A stretch of 64,000 nt of DNA from Bacteroides bouchesdurhonensis (GTDB lineage: Bacteria > Bacteroidota > Bacteroidia > Bacteroidales > Bacteroidaceae). The notes beneath the pieces were generated by a model. The model had not been told where the DNA came from. It worked only from the letters and a program-made list of their open reading frames with translations, and made no database searches. A program made the translations under genes and the position numbers. Each line of letters starts with the position of its first letter. The first letter of the stretch is position 1. Of this stretch, positions 44,785 through 53,454 are shown one piece after another. The stretch spans positions 4,571,779-4,635,778 of the forward strand of contig NZ_LT707006.1 in NCBI RefSeq assembly GCF_900155865.1. Direction: 5' to 3'.

Positions 44785-47127
44785 TCAAATTCCCCAATTC
44801 ATATTAGGTTGGTCGCCCATATATAATTCCAGAGTTCCTCCGGATACAATATCTGTGAAATCCAGATAACATTTATTATATTCTTTACCGTTTAACAGAG
44901 CTTTTTGTATATAAATATTATTTGCACTATTATTATGAGCAATGACTGTAAATGTCTTTCCAGAATAATAATTAGGATCAAGCCGAAACTCTATCTTACT
45001 GAACACCGGGCTCGTAATTTCCATCCGCGTATTACCCGGACAGGAAGGATGAATGCCGGAAGCCGCCAAAATATACCAAGCAGACATCTGACCAACATCT
45101 TCATTGCCTACAATACCTTCTACCTTATTGGCATAAGCCTTCTCACAAGTATAACGAGTCCACTTTTGTGTATACCAAGGTACATCAAGCTGATTGAAAA
45201 GGAAAGGAACAAAATGTACCGGTTCATTCGCATGGTTAAAATATTCGTTCCATAGCATATTGGAAGGAGTTTTATTGAAGAAATTGGTCAGATCGGCAAT
45301 TACTTTATCTCTTCCTCCCATCAATTCTACCATTCCCGGAACATCATGCGGAACAAACCAACCTTGCTGATATGCATTCGCCTCCATACAACCGTACCAT
45401 TCTTTAGTACGTGCATCTTCTGACCACGCTACCCATGTACCGTCCGCATTGCGTGGACGGAACCATTCTTTTTCTTTATCAAATACATTATGATAAGCTT
45501 GTCCTTTTTCATAGAAGCTTTTAGCATCTTCTTCTTTGCCCAAAGCTTTTGCCAGTTGAGCAACACACCAATCTGTATAAGCATATTCCAAAGTATGTGA
45601 AATACTTAATGGTTCAGGAGAGTAACCTAACGTGTCATTTCCAAATTTATGTGAGGTATTGACTGCATACTGATAAGCTTTTTCTACATCATAAGTTCGG
45701 ATTCCTTTCAAATAAGCGTCCGCTAATACAGATAATGCAGGATTTCCCAACATACACCCGGAATAGGAATTCAGAAATTCCCAGCGTTCATAATATTCAC
45801 GTCCACTCTGAGCAGCCATCGTTATCAATGAGTTCAGTTCGTCACTCACTAAACGCGGATTGACAATGGTCTGTAAGGGGAACTGACTCCGGAATACATC
45901 CCAGCCGCTAAATATAGTACGCTTAATAAATTTACCATCACTCTCATGCACTTTCTTATCTCCTCCTACATATCGCCCATCTACATCTGTATAAATACGA
46001 GGATCAATCATGGTATGATATAAGGCTGTATAAAAAACTGTTTTCTCATCTTCTGTCCCTCCGGATATCCGTATCCGGCTAAGCTCCTTATTCCACAAAG
46101 CATTTGCCTCCTGCTGCACTTGCTCAAAACTTTTAGAAGCAATTTCCTGCTTAAAGTTATTGGCAGCACCTTCCATATCAACAAAGGAAATCCCTACTTT
46201 TAATTCTACATCATCCCCTTCTTTAGTGGGAAATTCTGTAAAAAAGCCAAGATGCTTACCTGCCAATTCCTTTTTATCACGAATCACAGGAGCTTCGGAT
46301 ACGCGAGTGAGATAAGGAACACTGACTACTTCGTCGCGTTTACGTACCCAATCATCGGGGATATCAGCACTCCAAAATCCATAATTGTTTAAAGGTTTAT
46401 TGAATTGGGCATAAAAGTAAACCGTATAATCTGCTTTTCCTTCCCCATTTCCCCAGCCACCACCATCAGGTGTACACTTCATCCAGCCTTGAATGGTATA
46501 TTCATCTATTACTTTAATATATTGAGAAGTAGATGTCCCGCCTACCCTACGTGCCAGATCGACCTGAACACGTGATTGTTCATTGGATGGGAAAGTAAAC
46601 CGCAGAATTCCGCAATGCGGAGTGGCACTACTTTCCACTTTTATATTATAGTCAGTCAGCTTGACAGAATAATATCCAGCTTTAGCAATCTCTGTTACTT
46701 TATCGTAAGAAGAGCGATATCCTTGGATGCTATTATCTTCTTTACCTGCTATCTTGTGTAAGTCACCGGTTGTTGGCATCACAAGAAAATTACCTAAATC
46801 ACCAAACCAACCCACTCCACTCATCTGGGTAAAGGCAAATCCTTCAATCGTTTTATGTTCATCACTATATCCAGATCCGTTATCACCACCAGTTATTGTG
46901 TTGGGACTCACCTGCACCATCCCATAAGGAGTGGTAGCTCCCGGAAAAGTCTTGCCTAATCCATGATAAACACCCGCAGCTCCAACACTAGTACTGGCAC
47001 CAATAAATGGATTTACATAGTCAGTAGGAGTAAAATCAGCATTCACTTTATTAACAGACGAACATGACATCATCCCTAGAAAAGTGCAAGCGACCAGAAG
47101 ATTTGTAGTAATTTTACACATACACAC
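44785..47127 (-). CDS. GH92 exo-alpha-mannosidase lipoprotein (copy 3)
   Basis: 780 residues with a lipobox ending at Cys22 (GMMSCSSV). GH92 landmarks: FPGATTPYGMVQVSP, SGWDVFRSQFPL, probable acid Glu582 in CMEANAYQQGW, NHANEPVHFVPF at 631-641, and VGNEDVGQMSAWY with Glu676 and Asp677. It has the Asn-Glu pair (634-635) at the +1 subsite. The lipid anchor differs from the two soluble GH92 copies at 13211-17672, so it may act at the outer surface or inner face of the outer membrane. It lies 47 bases upstream of GH2 and 26 bases after GH38. Confidence 0.93.
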   Translation of the reverse strand: MCMCKITTNLLVACTFLGMMSCSSVNKVNADFTPTDYVNPFIGASTSVGAAGVYHGLGKTFPGATTPYGMVQVSPNTITGGDNGSGYSDEHKTIEGFAFTQMSGVGWFGDLGNFLVMPTTGDLHKIAGKEDNSIQGYRSSYDKVTEIAKAGYYSVKLTDYNIKVESSATPHCGILRFTFPSNEQSRVQVDLARRVGGTSTSQYIKVIDEYTIQGWMKCTPDGGGWGNGEGKADYTVYFYAQFNKPLNNYGFWSADIPDDWVRKRDEVVSVPYLTRVSEAPVIRDKKELAGKHLGFFTEFPTKEGDDVELKVGISFVDMEGAANNFKQEIASKSFEQVQQEANALWNKELSRIRISGGTEDEKTVFYTALYHTMIDPRIYTDVDGRYVGGDKKVHESDGKFIKRTIFSGWDVFRSQFPLQTIVNPRLVSDELNSLITMAAQSGREYYERWEFLNSYSGCMLGNPALSVLADAYLKGIRTYDVEKAYQYAVNTSHKFGNDTLGYSPEPLSISHTLEYAYTDWCVAQLAKALGKEEDAKSFYEKGQAYHNVFDKEKEWFRPRNADGTWVAWSEDARTKEWYGCMEANAYQQGWFVPHDVPGMVELMGGRDKVIADLTNFFNKTPSNMLWNEYFNHANEPVHFVPFLFNQLDVPWYTQKWTRYTCEKAYANKVEGIVGNEDVGQMSAWYILAASGIHPSCPGNTRMEITSPVFSKIEFRLDPNYYSGKTFTVIAHNNSANNIYIQKALLNGKEYNKCYLDFTDIVSGGTLELYMGDQPNMNWGI

Positions 47128-47153
47128 AGTTACGATTTTCTATATTTAAATAT

Positions 47154-49715
47154 TCAATTAATGTTCAAAAAGAAAGTCTTAACACCAAAACGGGGCATTG
47201 AAACATTGATTCCGGATTTCCCATTGCGTGTACTTATCTTCTTTTTTTCAATACACTTCCCATTCAAATCAACTTCTTCTACATCGGATAATGGCATAGT
47301 GAAAGTAACCTTCTGAGGAGTATTATCACCTTCCGCATTAAATAAACGTACCATAACCTTTCCATCCTGTAAGTTAACAGCACTTAACTGATAACCGGTA
47401 TTCTGTAAGTCAATGAAAGATTTTGATTCCAAATCTACGGAAGAATGAAAAGAAGATAGTAACGGCTCATTCCAACAATCGCTATTTGTAGAAATAGAAG
47501 CTTCATCCCATTTTCCACGGTGAGGGATGATAGCATATTTCATCTTCATAGGACCTGTAATTTTATAGTCAGGTCCCCAAAGTCCTCCACCAGAATATTG
47601 AGCTGTCAATCCTAACGGATAATCTTCTCCATGAGAATATGAAGTAGTATGATCTGACAATAATGCCAGCGCATAGTCACCTTTCCGCTCTGCCAAATCT
47701 ACCCAATTAAGAATGACATTATGTTTGATCTGATCCCAAGTATTAAAGAAGGTATTATCCAACTTACTCTCACAAACATCAAACGGAGCATTCTTATAAA
47801 TACGAGGAGAACGAAGATCTACCGGAAATAAAACGCTCAGTTTAAACCGATCATCACAATAAGCTCTGCGGTTATCACGCCAATTCTTTTCTTCGTACTC
47901 TCCAATGCCTACATTATTTTTCCAGTTAACAGTAAGATCAAAGTCGATTCGTTTTTGTCCACTAACAAGAGTTATGACTTGTGTAAACGGATGCGTAGCT
48001 ATTTCACCCTCCACTTGTATCCTGGTTTCGTACTCATTATTACTCATTATAGTCATCCGGACAGGAGCTTCCGTAGAAGAATGAAATTTACCTTCTTCAT
48101 AAAAATACCCTCTCATTTCTCCTAATGAATATTCGCCATTATTTCTAGCGAATTCTTTATTGCCCTCTTTTTTAGCAATCAGACTTTTTATAATTCCTCC
48201 CTTCGATAAATCAAAAACGATTTTATACATATCATTTTCGAATACATATTCCCGTCCGCTTACCTTTTTATGTTCTTTATCTCCTGAAAACGCCTTTTTA
48301 CTTGATTTAGTCTTACGGACAAGGTATGTAGAGTAACCGAAGGGAGGAACATCTGCCATAAATAACAATCTCACTTTACCGTCTTCTCTTTCTAAGGAAT
48401 AAGCTATCGATTGCTTTTTCCAATTACAAACTTCCAAATCTGAACCTATATAATCACTAGGTAAGATGACACTTACCATTTCTCTTCTTTTCGTGCCAAG
48501 AGTGTTATAAACGCGTATATATCTTTCACTGAGAGCCATATTGGTGTTATAAGCTTGCCCCTCTTCATAACTCTGCATAGCGGCATCTGTTATTTCATCT
48601 GCAATTTTATTGGTACAACCAGTCCAATGTTTAATTGCATCTGCCCATGTTCCGCTTTTGTCCAATCGATTATACGGCACAATCCATGAATCATGATGTT
48701 GTGACAGCATTAAAGTACGCCATGCTTCATCCAGTTCCGCTTGCTTATAACTATATTCATTTTCCCAATGAGCCATCGCGGACATTTTTTCAGCCATCAC
48801 AATTTTGTTCTCTGATGTACGAACCTCTTGAGCGATTTTTTGTAGTACCTGACTTCCCCACATCAAATTTACATGCATATCTTCTTGCGAAAAATACCAG
48901 TTATCATCAGTCTTGCCAATGGAGATATTCTCAATATAATCTCTCCATCTCACATATATAGAATTGTTTTTTGTGTTGTCGCCACTCCCCAACCATGGAC
49001 CATTTTTCCAACCGGCATCTTGATAGCACATACCTACCGGATGTTTGATTCCTGCATTTCTACATTCTTGCAAATATGCTGTTTCATTGCACCAAGCAGT
49101 CGTCTGCCAAGTAGAGTTCTTTTCCAGTTGCTCACAGGCATAACGAGGAACGGTCAGTATGGAAGTTCCATCCTGACCTACCCAATTCACAAGTTCTCCT
49201 CCATAGGCACCAGTGTACCCTCCCCAACAAGTATTCGGACACTTTAATACTGCATACTTAAAACCAAACTGCGTAAGAATCTGAGGTAAACAGCTTGTAA
49301 AACAAGGTTCTTCCACCGAATAAGTGATAAAATCTACTTCTGGAAAATGTTTATTTATCTTGTTAATACCATATTGAAACTGTCGTATAATACTTTCCCC
49401 TGATATATTGTAACAATAAGGCTGTGCATAAGTGGGATTAGTGAACTCTATTTGTTCACCTGTAACCATTCCTTTTAAACGAGCGTATGCTTCAGGAGTC
49501 CTCACCCGCACAGTATCCCAGGTTTCAGGTTCTATTTCTAAGCCAATCCTCCATTCCGGATGACAGGATAACTGATCAACTATGAACTGAGTCTTCCATT
49601 CTACCGGATAATGACCATAAATACCGCCATGATATCCATCCACAAAATAAACTTGTTGTGAATGCACACATGTACAAATAAAACTTATTAATAATATGAT
49701 ATATATCTTATTCAT
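47154..49715 (-). CDS. GH38-family alpha-mannosidase
   Basis: 853 residues with a signal peptide of about 19 residues. The N-terminus FVDGYHGGIYGHYPVEW carries Asp and His residues that may be zinc ligands, in a diverged form of the usual HxHxDxxW-type motif. Further hallmarks are ITYSVEEPCFTSCLPQILTQFG and the SQHHDSW segment in the three-helix bundle, then long beta-sandwich domains (EARRxxxVSV-like and RNNGEYSLGEMRGYFYEEG). GH38 enzymes are retaining, zinc-dependent alpha-mannosidases. The motif divergence means that activity should be tested and not assumed. It follows the 74-residue protein by 15 bases in the sigma-factor operon. Confidence 0.82.
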   Translation of the reverse strand: MNKIYIILLISFICTCVHSQQVYFVDGYHGGIYGHYPVEWKTQFIVDQLSCHPEWRIGLEIEPETWDTVRVRTPEAYARLKGMVTGEQIEFTNPTYAQPYCYNISGESIIRQFQYGINKINKHFPEVDFITYSVEEPCFTSCLPQILTQFGFKYAVLKCPNTCWGGYTGAYGGELVNWVGQDGTSILTVPRYACEQLEKNSTWQTTAWCNETAYLQECRNAGIKHPVGMCYQDAGWKNGPWLGSGDNTKNNSIYVRWRDYIENISIGKTDDNWYFSQEDMHVNLMWGSQVLQKIAQEVRTSENKIVMAEKMSAMAHWENEYSYKQAELDEAWRTLMLSQHHDSWIVPYNRLDKSGTWADAIKHWTGCTNKIADEITDAAMQSYEEGQAYNTNMALSERYIRVYNTLGTKRREMVSVILPSDYIGSDLEVCNWKKQSIAYSLEREDGKVRLLFMADVPPFGYSTYLVRKTKSSKKAFSGDKEHKKVSGREYVFENDMYKIVFDLSKGGIIKSLIAKKEGNKEFARNNGEYSLGEMRGYFYEEGKFHSSTEAPVRMTIMSNNEYETRIQVEGEIATHPFTQVITLVSGQKRIDFDLTVNWKNNVGIGEYEEKNWRDNRRAYCDDRFKLSVLFPVDLRSPRIYKNAPFDVCESKLDNTFFNTWDQIKHNVILNWVDLAERKGDYALALLSDHTTSYSHGEDYPLGLTAQYSGGGLWGPDYKITGPMKMKYAIIPHRGKWDEASISTNSDCWNEPLLSSFHSSVDLESKSFIDLQNTGYQLSAVNLQDGKVMVRLFNAEGDNTPQKVTFTMPLSDVEEVDLNGKCIEKKKISTRNGKSGINVSMPRFGVKTFFLNIN

Positions 49716-49730
49716 AGTATTTTAATCAGC

Positions 49731-49955
49731 CTATGTATTTTTACGCTCCCCTAGGTTACGCATAAATTCCGTTAATTTTCGCTGAGCTAGTTCCTTGTCA
49801 CCCTCTAAAAGTATCCAATCTAAAAGCGATACCATATTCTGATTTTTAAGAAACTCTTCTCGCAATTCTTCCTTTTTATTTATCTCTGATAACATTTCTT
49901 GCCTCTCTTCAGAAGTAAGCTCATCCGTAAAATATTTAGTTAGATCAATTCCCAT
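49731..49955 (-). CDS. Small acidic protein downstream of the sigma factor, possible reduced anti-sigma factor
   Basis: 74 residues, highly charged and predicted helical (FTDELTSEERQEMLSEINKK, then LREEFLKNQNMVSLLDW). There is no membrane segment and no signal peptide. The first 50 residues resemble the cytoplasmic sigma-binding head of FecR-type anti-sigma factors, which usually occur right after an ECF sigma gene, but the transmembrane and periplasmic parts are missing. It may be a soluble anti-sigma factor. It is also possible that it is unrelated. It lies 74 bases after the sigma gene and 15 before the GH38 gene. Confidence 0.65.
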   Translation of the reverse strand: MGIDLTKYFTDELTSEERQEMLSEINKKEELREEFLKNQNMVSLLDWILLEGDKELAQRKLTEFMRNLGERKNT

Positions 49956-50029
49956 TCTCTTATCTTTTTATCAAAGAACGATTATCAAGGGAAATACCCC
50001 TAAAAACATCTAATAATTTTCCAAAAATC

Positions 50030-50554
50030 TTATGCAGCAAGACATATACTCAATTTTCCTCTTAACTTTTTCAGTGCAATACTCATTTGACATTCAACCG
50101 TATTTACCGATATCCCCAGACGTTCGGAGATTTCCTTATATTTTAGACCATCCATACGACTTAATATAAATATATCGCGACATCGTTTCGGCAAACTATT
50201 TATTGCCTTACGAATCAAAGCTTCCGTCTCATTCCCTTCAGATATATTATATATATCAAAACGATCTAAAGATTGCAATTTCAAACTAAGTTCTATTTCA
50301 AAAGAAGACTGTACATGTTCTATATACTTCTGTTCAAAAGCTTTGTGCTTCAGGTAATCTAAACATCTGTTTCTTACAAGTCGGAAAAGATAAGCACCCA
50401 TGTTTTCAATATAGTCTATTGAATCTCGTTTCTCCCACATGTCAGTAAAGACATCTTGAGTTATATTTTCAGCATCTTCTTCCAAGATCACATATTCTCT
50501 TGCCAACCGAACCAGTTTAGAATAATAAGTAATATACAATTCTGAAAATTCCAT
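50030..50554 (-). CDS. ECF-family RNA polymerase sigma factor
   Basis: 174 residues. Region 2 covers about residues 8-75 with DAENITQDVFTDMWEKRD, and region 4 covers about 118-170 with LPKRCRDIFILSRMDGLKYKEI, SERLGISVNTVECQMSIAL forming the -35-binding helix-turn-helix. ECF sigma factors of this Bacteroides type control glycan-use loci in response to a surface signal relayed by an anti-sigma factor. It heads the GH38-GH92-GH2 operon and probably activates it and possibly the first glycan locus. A TATATTTG element upstream (50605-50612) suggests housekeeping transcription of the sigma gene itself. Confidence 0.93.
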   Translation of the reverse strand: MEFSELYITYYSKLVRLAREYVILEEDAENITQDVFTDMWEKRDSIDYIENMGAYLFRLVRNRCLDYLKHKAFEQKYIEHVQSSFEIELSLKLQSLDRFDIYNISEGNETEALIRKAINSLPKRCRDIFILSRMDGLKYKEISERLGISVNTVECQMSIALKKLRGKLSICLAA

Positions 50555-50604
50555 ATTTGTTTTTCATTTAGATTAAGTACTCAATTATTAAAAATCTTAT
50601 ACTG

Positions 50605-50612
50605 CAAATATA
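50605..50612 (-). promoter_or_regulatory. Candidate promoter of the sigma-factor operon, -7 element
   Basis: The minus strand reads TATATTTG, a match to TAnnTTTG, about 50 bases before the sigma start codon. A -33 partner is not evident. Confidence 0.45.
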
Positions 50613-50746
50613 GAAATGGAAAATGTATATTTCTTATGTGTGGTAGGCTTTAAAGTAGATGATTTTAAAACCAAAAACCACACAAACACCTATAATCCAA
50701 CAAATTAACAACCTACCCTTAAAATAGTTTGGTAAACCAAATAGAA

Positions 50747-52351
50747 TTATTTTTGAGACAAAGAACCAAGTTTTTTGACCTCTTCTTCGAAATGATTCCC
50801 TTCAAGAATAGACATTCTCTTCACTTTACTTTTATAATTATATATCGTCTGAACAGAATAATGCAAAAAGACAGCAATCTGTCCAACATCTACAATTCCT
50901 AAACGCATCAAAGCAAATATACGCAATTCAGTATTCAAACGTTCTTTTTCCGGTTGATATTGTTCCTCCGGTTTCAAGAGTGCATTGAACTCTTCTACAA
51001 AATTCGGATATAACTTCAGAAATGCCTTATCAAAATTAAGATATAACTCTTCCAGCTCTTTTTCAAAAGGACGGGAAGATGTTTTATGCAATTCGTCAAT
51101 CTGCCCTGCTTTTATTTTCCGATTAACATTCCTCCTATATTCATCAAGCTTATTTATATAGACAGCACATTGATTCATAAAGTATCCAATATACTTTTCT
51201 TTAATCAGATTAGCCTCATCAAGGTTTTTATTCAATGCTACCAATTCTTCATTCATTACCTTGAGATTCTTTCTAGCTCTTGAAACTGCCTTTGTCTGTT
51301 TATACGTAAAATATAGAGTAATGGCAAGGGCTATCGCAAACAAACTGACCAACAATATATAAAAACGAAGATTCTGTTTCTGTTGTTCCAACCGATATAG
51401 ATAAGTATTTTCTATAATAGGATGAATACGGGCAATCACAGTGTTTTTAAAACGGGAATTATAGAAAATAGCATCATCCAACGCTACTTTTATATAATTA
51501 TAAGCCCTATTTATATCCCCCTTATGGTAAAGTTTTACCGCCAAACTCAACAATGCTTCATTCTCTTTTACAGCCAGCTTCGTATCTGTTATCGCCGCCA
51601 AAATCAAATATTTCTCTTCAACATCAAGATTGCCAACCAATCGGTTAGCTCTCGAAAGTCCCATAGACATCATCGCATATCCATGAGTTTCCGGTTTCTC
51701 TTTACTATATATTTTAGTTAATATTGGAATAGCCTCTCTTACACGACCACTCTCCTGAAGTTTAATAGCTTTTTCCTTTAAATACTCATCAGATTTTTCC
51801 GGTAAAATGCTCATCACTGTATCACGATACGCTTCCTTCTTCACTATATATTCACTTGAAAACCTTTCATCATCAGTATATTTAATCAGATTTTCATAAT
51901 ATCGAATATTATTCCAGCAATATATAGCTTTCAAATAATCAGGCAAACTACGACATTGAATGGATTTATAAATATCATTAGCCTGGACAAATAGTCCGGA
52001 CAAAGAATAAACAAAAGCTAATTGAAGTCTACTTTCCAACAAATGCTCTTTATCATTAAGACTTTTAGCTATTTCTATATTTTCTTGTATATATTGTTCT
52101 GCAGAATCACAAACAAAAGTACCATATTGCTGAATAATCTCAGCATTCAAACGAAACAAATCCTCCAAAGTCTTTTGCTGCACTTTCTTCAATTTCAAGT
52201 CTTTTATGACAGCTTTTTTCTTATCTGTATATACCTGACGTTCAGATATTACTTTGTCTAAAACAGTCAATAATGAATCATTCTCATTACCAGCATAGAG
52301 GCGGAAAAAAGAAGTTGTTAAAAACATTACAAACCAAAGTGTGCGTTTCAT
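50747..52351 (-). CDS. DUF6377 membrane-anchored TPR regulator with C-terminal HTH
   Basis: 534 residues. A signal peptide (about 20 residues) is followed by periplasmic TPR-like helices to about residue 320, one membrane segment at about 328-348 (YILLVSLFAIALAITLYF), a cytoplasmic coiled coil (MNEELVALNKNLDEA) and a C-terminal LuxR-like helix-turn-helix (ALMRLGIVDVGQIAVFLHYSVQTIYNYKSKV, about 480-515). This is the DUF6377 layout, in which a periplasmic sensor and a cytoplasmic DNA-binding part are in one polypeptide. It lies upstream of and in the same direction as the sigma factor, 192 bases away, so it is a candidate second regulator of the mannosidase operon. Confidence 0.85.
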   Translation of the reverse strand: MKRTLWFVMFLTTSFFRLYAGNENDSLLTVLDKVISERQVYTDKKKAVIKDLKLKKVQQKTLEDLFRLNAEIIQQYGTFVCDSAEQYIQENIEIAKSLNDKEHLLESRLQLAFVYSLSGLFVQANDIYKSIQCRSLPDYLKAIYCWNNIRYYENLIKYTDDERFSSEYIVKKEAYRDTVMSILPEKSDEYLKEKAIKLQESGRVREAIPILTKIYSKEKPETHGYAMMSMGLSRANRLVGNLDVEEKYLILAAITDTKLAVKENEALLSLAVKLYHKGDINRAYNYIKVALDDAIFYNSRFKNTVIARIHPIIENTYLYRLEQQKQNLRFYILLVSLFAIALAITLYFTYKQTKAVSRARKNLKVMNEELVALNKNLDEANLIKEKYIGYFMNQCAVYINKLDEYRRNVNRKIKAGQIDELHKTSSRPFEKELEELYLNFDKAFLKLYPNFVEEFNALLKPEEQYQPEKERLNTELRIFALMRLGIVDVGQIAVFLHYSVQTIYNYKSKVKRMSILEGNHFEEEVKKLGSLSQK

Positions 52352-52557
52352 ATCTTATAATCTTAATCTTGCAAAAAAATATATTTTTTACGGGTATTCC
52401 ATCAAAAAGTGCATAAATCATTACTATTATTACATTTTTTAACTATACATAAAGATAACATAGTACAATAAAAATAGATGTTTGCAATAACTTTCATATG
52501 GAGGAAAGAAGATTTCATCACGAGCCACGTTAAAAAATGCTTTTTTGTAATATCGAG

Positions 52558-52591
52558 TTTGCAAAAAGTATGAATATTAATTCTATATTTG
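52558..52591 (+). promoter_or_regulatory. Promoter of the exported protein/nuo region
   Basis: TTTG at 52558-52561 and TATATTTG at 52584-52591 form a Bacteroides-type promoter with a 22-base spacer. Transcription would start near 52598, 13 bases before the ATG at 52611. No TAnnTTTG element was seen in the 115 bases directly before nuoA, so nuo may be transcribed from here. Confidence 0.6.
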
Positions 52592-52610
52592 CGGTCATTA
52601 AAAGAGAAAG

Positions 52611-52988
52611 ATGAAACAAAGTTTAAAATATGGATTACTCTTGGCATTAGCTTTGCTAATTCACTCTGTCACCAATGAGACAGTGGAAAATATTTGCAAA
52701 GCTTCCTACCCGACTTATAGTCAGGAGCAGTGTTCTTTGTCTCAAGAGTCACCTGTACATAATGCACTTGAAAGGCTTTATCATTTTTACTCTACTCAAT
52801 CTTGCGATATGAGTCATGTGGATGTGGTGCATATTCCGGCAGATAAAAGTATGTTATTACCCATCGCTTATCTCCGCGAACATAAAAAGAGAATAACTCC
52901 ATCCTATTCTCATTTACCCCACGTTCCAAATTATTTCTATGATCCTATAACCCATTATATTTATGGTCTGAGGAAAATTGTTATTTAA
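52611..52988 (+). CDS. Small exported protein of unknown function
   Basis: 125 residues beginning MKQSLKYGLLLALALLIHSV, a signal peptide or membrane anchor. The rest is rich in His, Tyr and Ser, with several Cys (Cys at about 29, 41 and 65) and no known motif. It has its own promoter and lies 115 bases before nuoA in the same direction. I do not recognise the family. The link to complex I is positional only. Confidence 0.65.
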   Translation: MKQSLKYGLLLALALLIHSVTNETVENICKASYPTYSQEQCSLSQESPVHNALERLYHFYSTQSCDMSHVDVVHIPADKSMLLPIAYLREHKKRITPSYSHLPHVPNYFYDPITHYIYGLRKIVI

Positions 52989-53103
52989 CGAACAATTCAA
53001 TACTAATTCGATTTAACGTTCAGTTTACTTCTTAATCCGGTGGGAATAAGGAGTTTATTGCTTATCTCTTATATAATATTCAATCTAAATAGCTATTGAA
53101 ATT

Positions 53104-53454
53104 ATGAATTTTACATTGTTAGTTGTTGTTTTACTGACGGCACTTGCTTTTGTTGGTGTAGTTATAGCTCTTTCACGAGCTATCTCACCCCGTTCGTATA
53201 ACATACAAAAGTTTGAAGCTTATGAATGTGGTATACCAACACGTGGTAAGTCATGGATGCAATTTCGTGTAGGTTACTACCTCTTTGCCATCCTGTTCCT
53301 AATGTTCGACGTTGAAACAGCCTTCTTGTTTCCATGGGCAGTAGTCATGCGAGATTTGGGACCACAAGGACTTGTCAGTATTCTTTTCTTCTTTATTATT
53401 TTAGTTCTGGGACTTGCTTATGCCTGGAGGAAAGGAGCTTTGGAATGGAAATAA
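53104..53454 (+). CDS. nuoA: NADH-quinone oxidoreductase subunit A
   Basis: 116 residues with three membrane helices. The conserved loop YECGIPTRGKSWMQFRVGYY and LFDVETAFLFPW identify NuoA. It is part of the membrane arm of complex I, at the quinone-binding interface. The stop overlaps nuoB by ten bases, so the two are translated together. Confidence 0.96.
   Translation: MNFTLLVVVLLTALAFVGVVIALSRAISPRSYNIQKFEAYECGIPTRGKSWMQFRVGYYLFAILFLMFDVETAFLFPWAVVMRDLGPQGLVSILFFFIILVLGLAYAWRKGALEWK

Noticed and set aside
31372..49978. Shared AAGAACGATTAT at 31372-31387 and before the small protein at 49975, possible common sigma-factor site
   Set aside because: Twelve-base matches of this kind are expected by chance in AT-rich DNA of this length, and the second copy lies inside the operon and not upstream of the sigma gene.
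50637..50684. TGTGTGGT/ACCACACA inverted repeat past the DUF6377 gene, possible terminator
   Set aside because: Only eight paired bases with a 32-base loop; too weak to claim.
52402..52647. Minus-strand frame of 81 codons overlapping the exported-protein gene
   Set aside because: Overlaps the promoter and start of the plus-strand gene and has no protein-like features.
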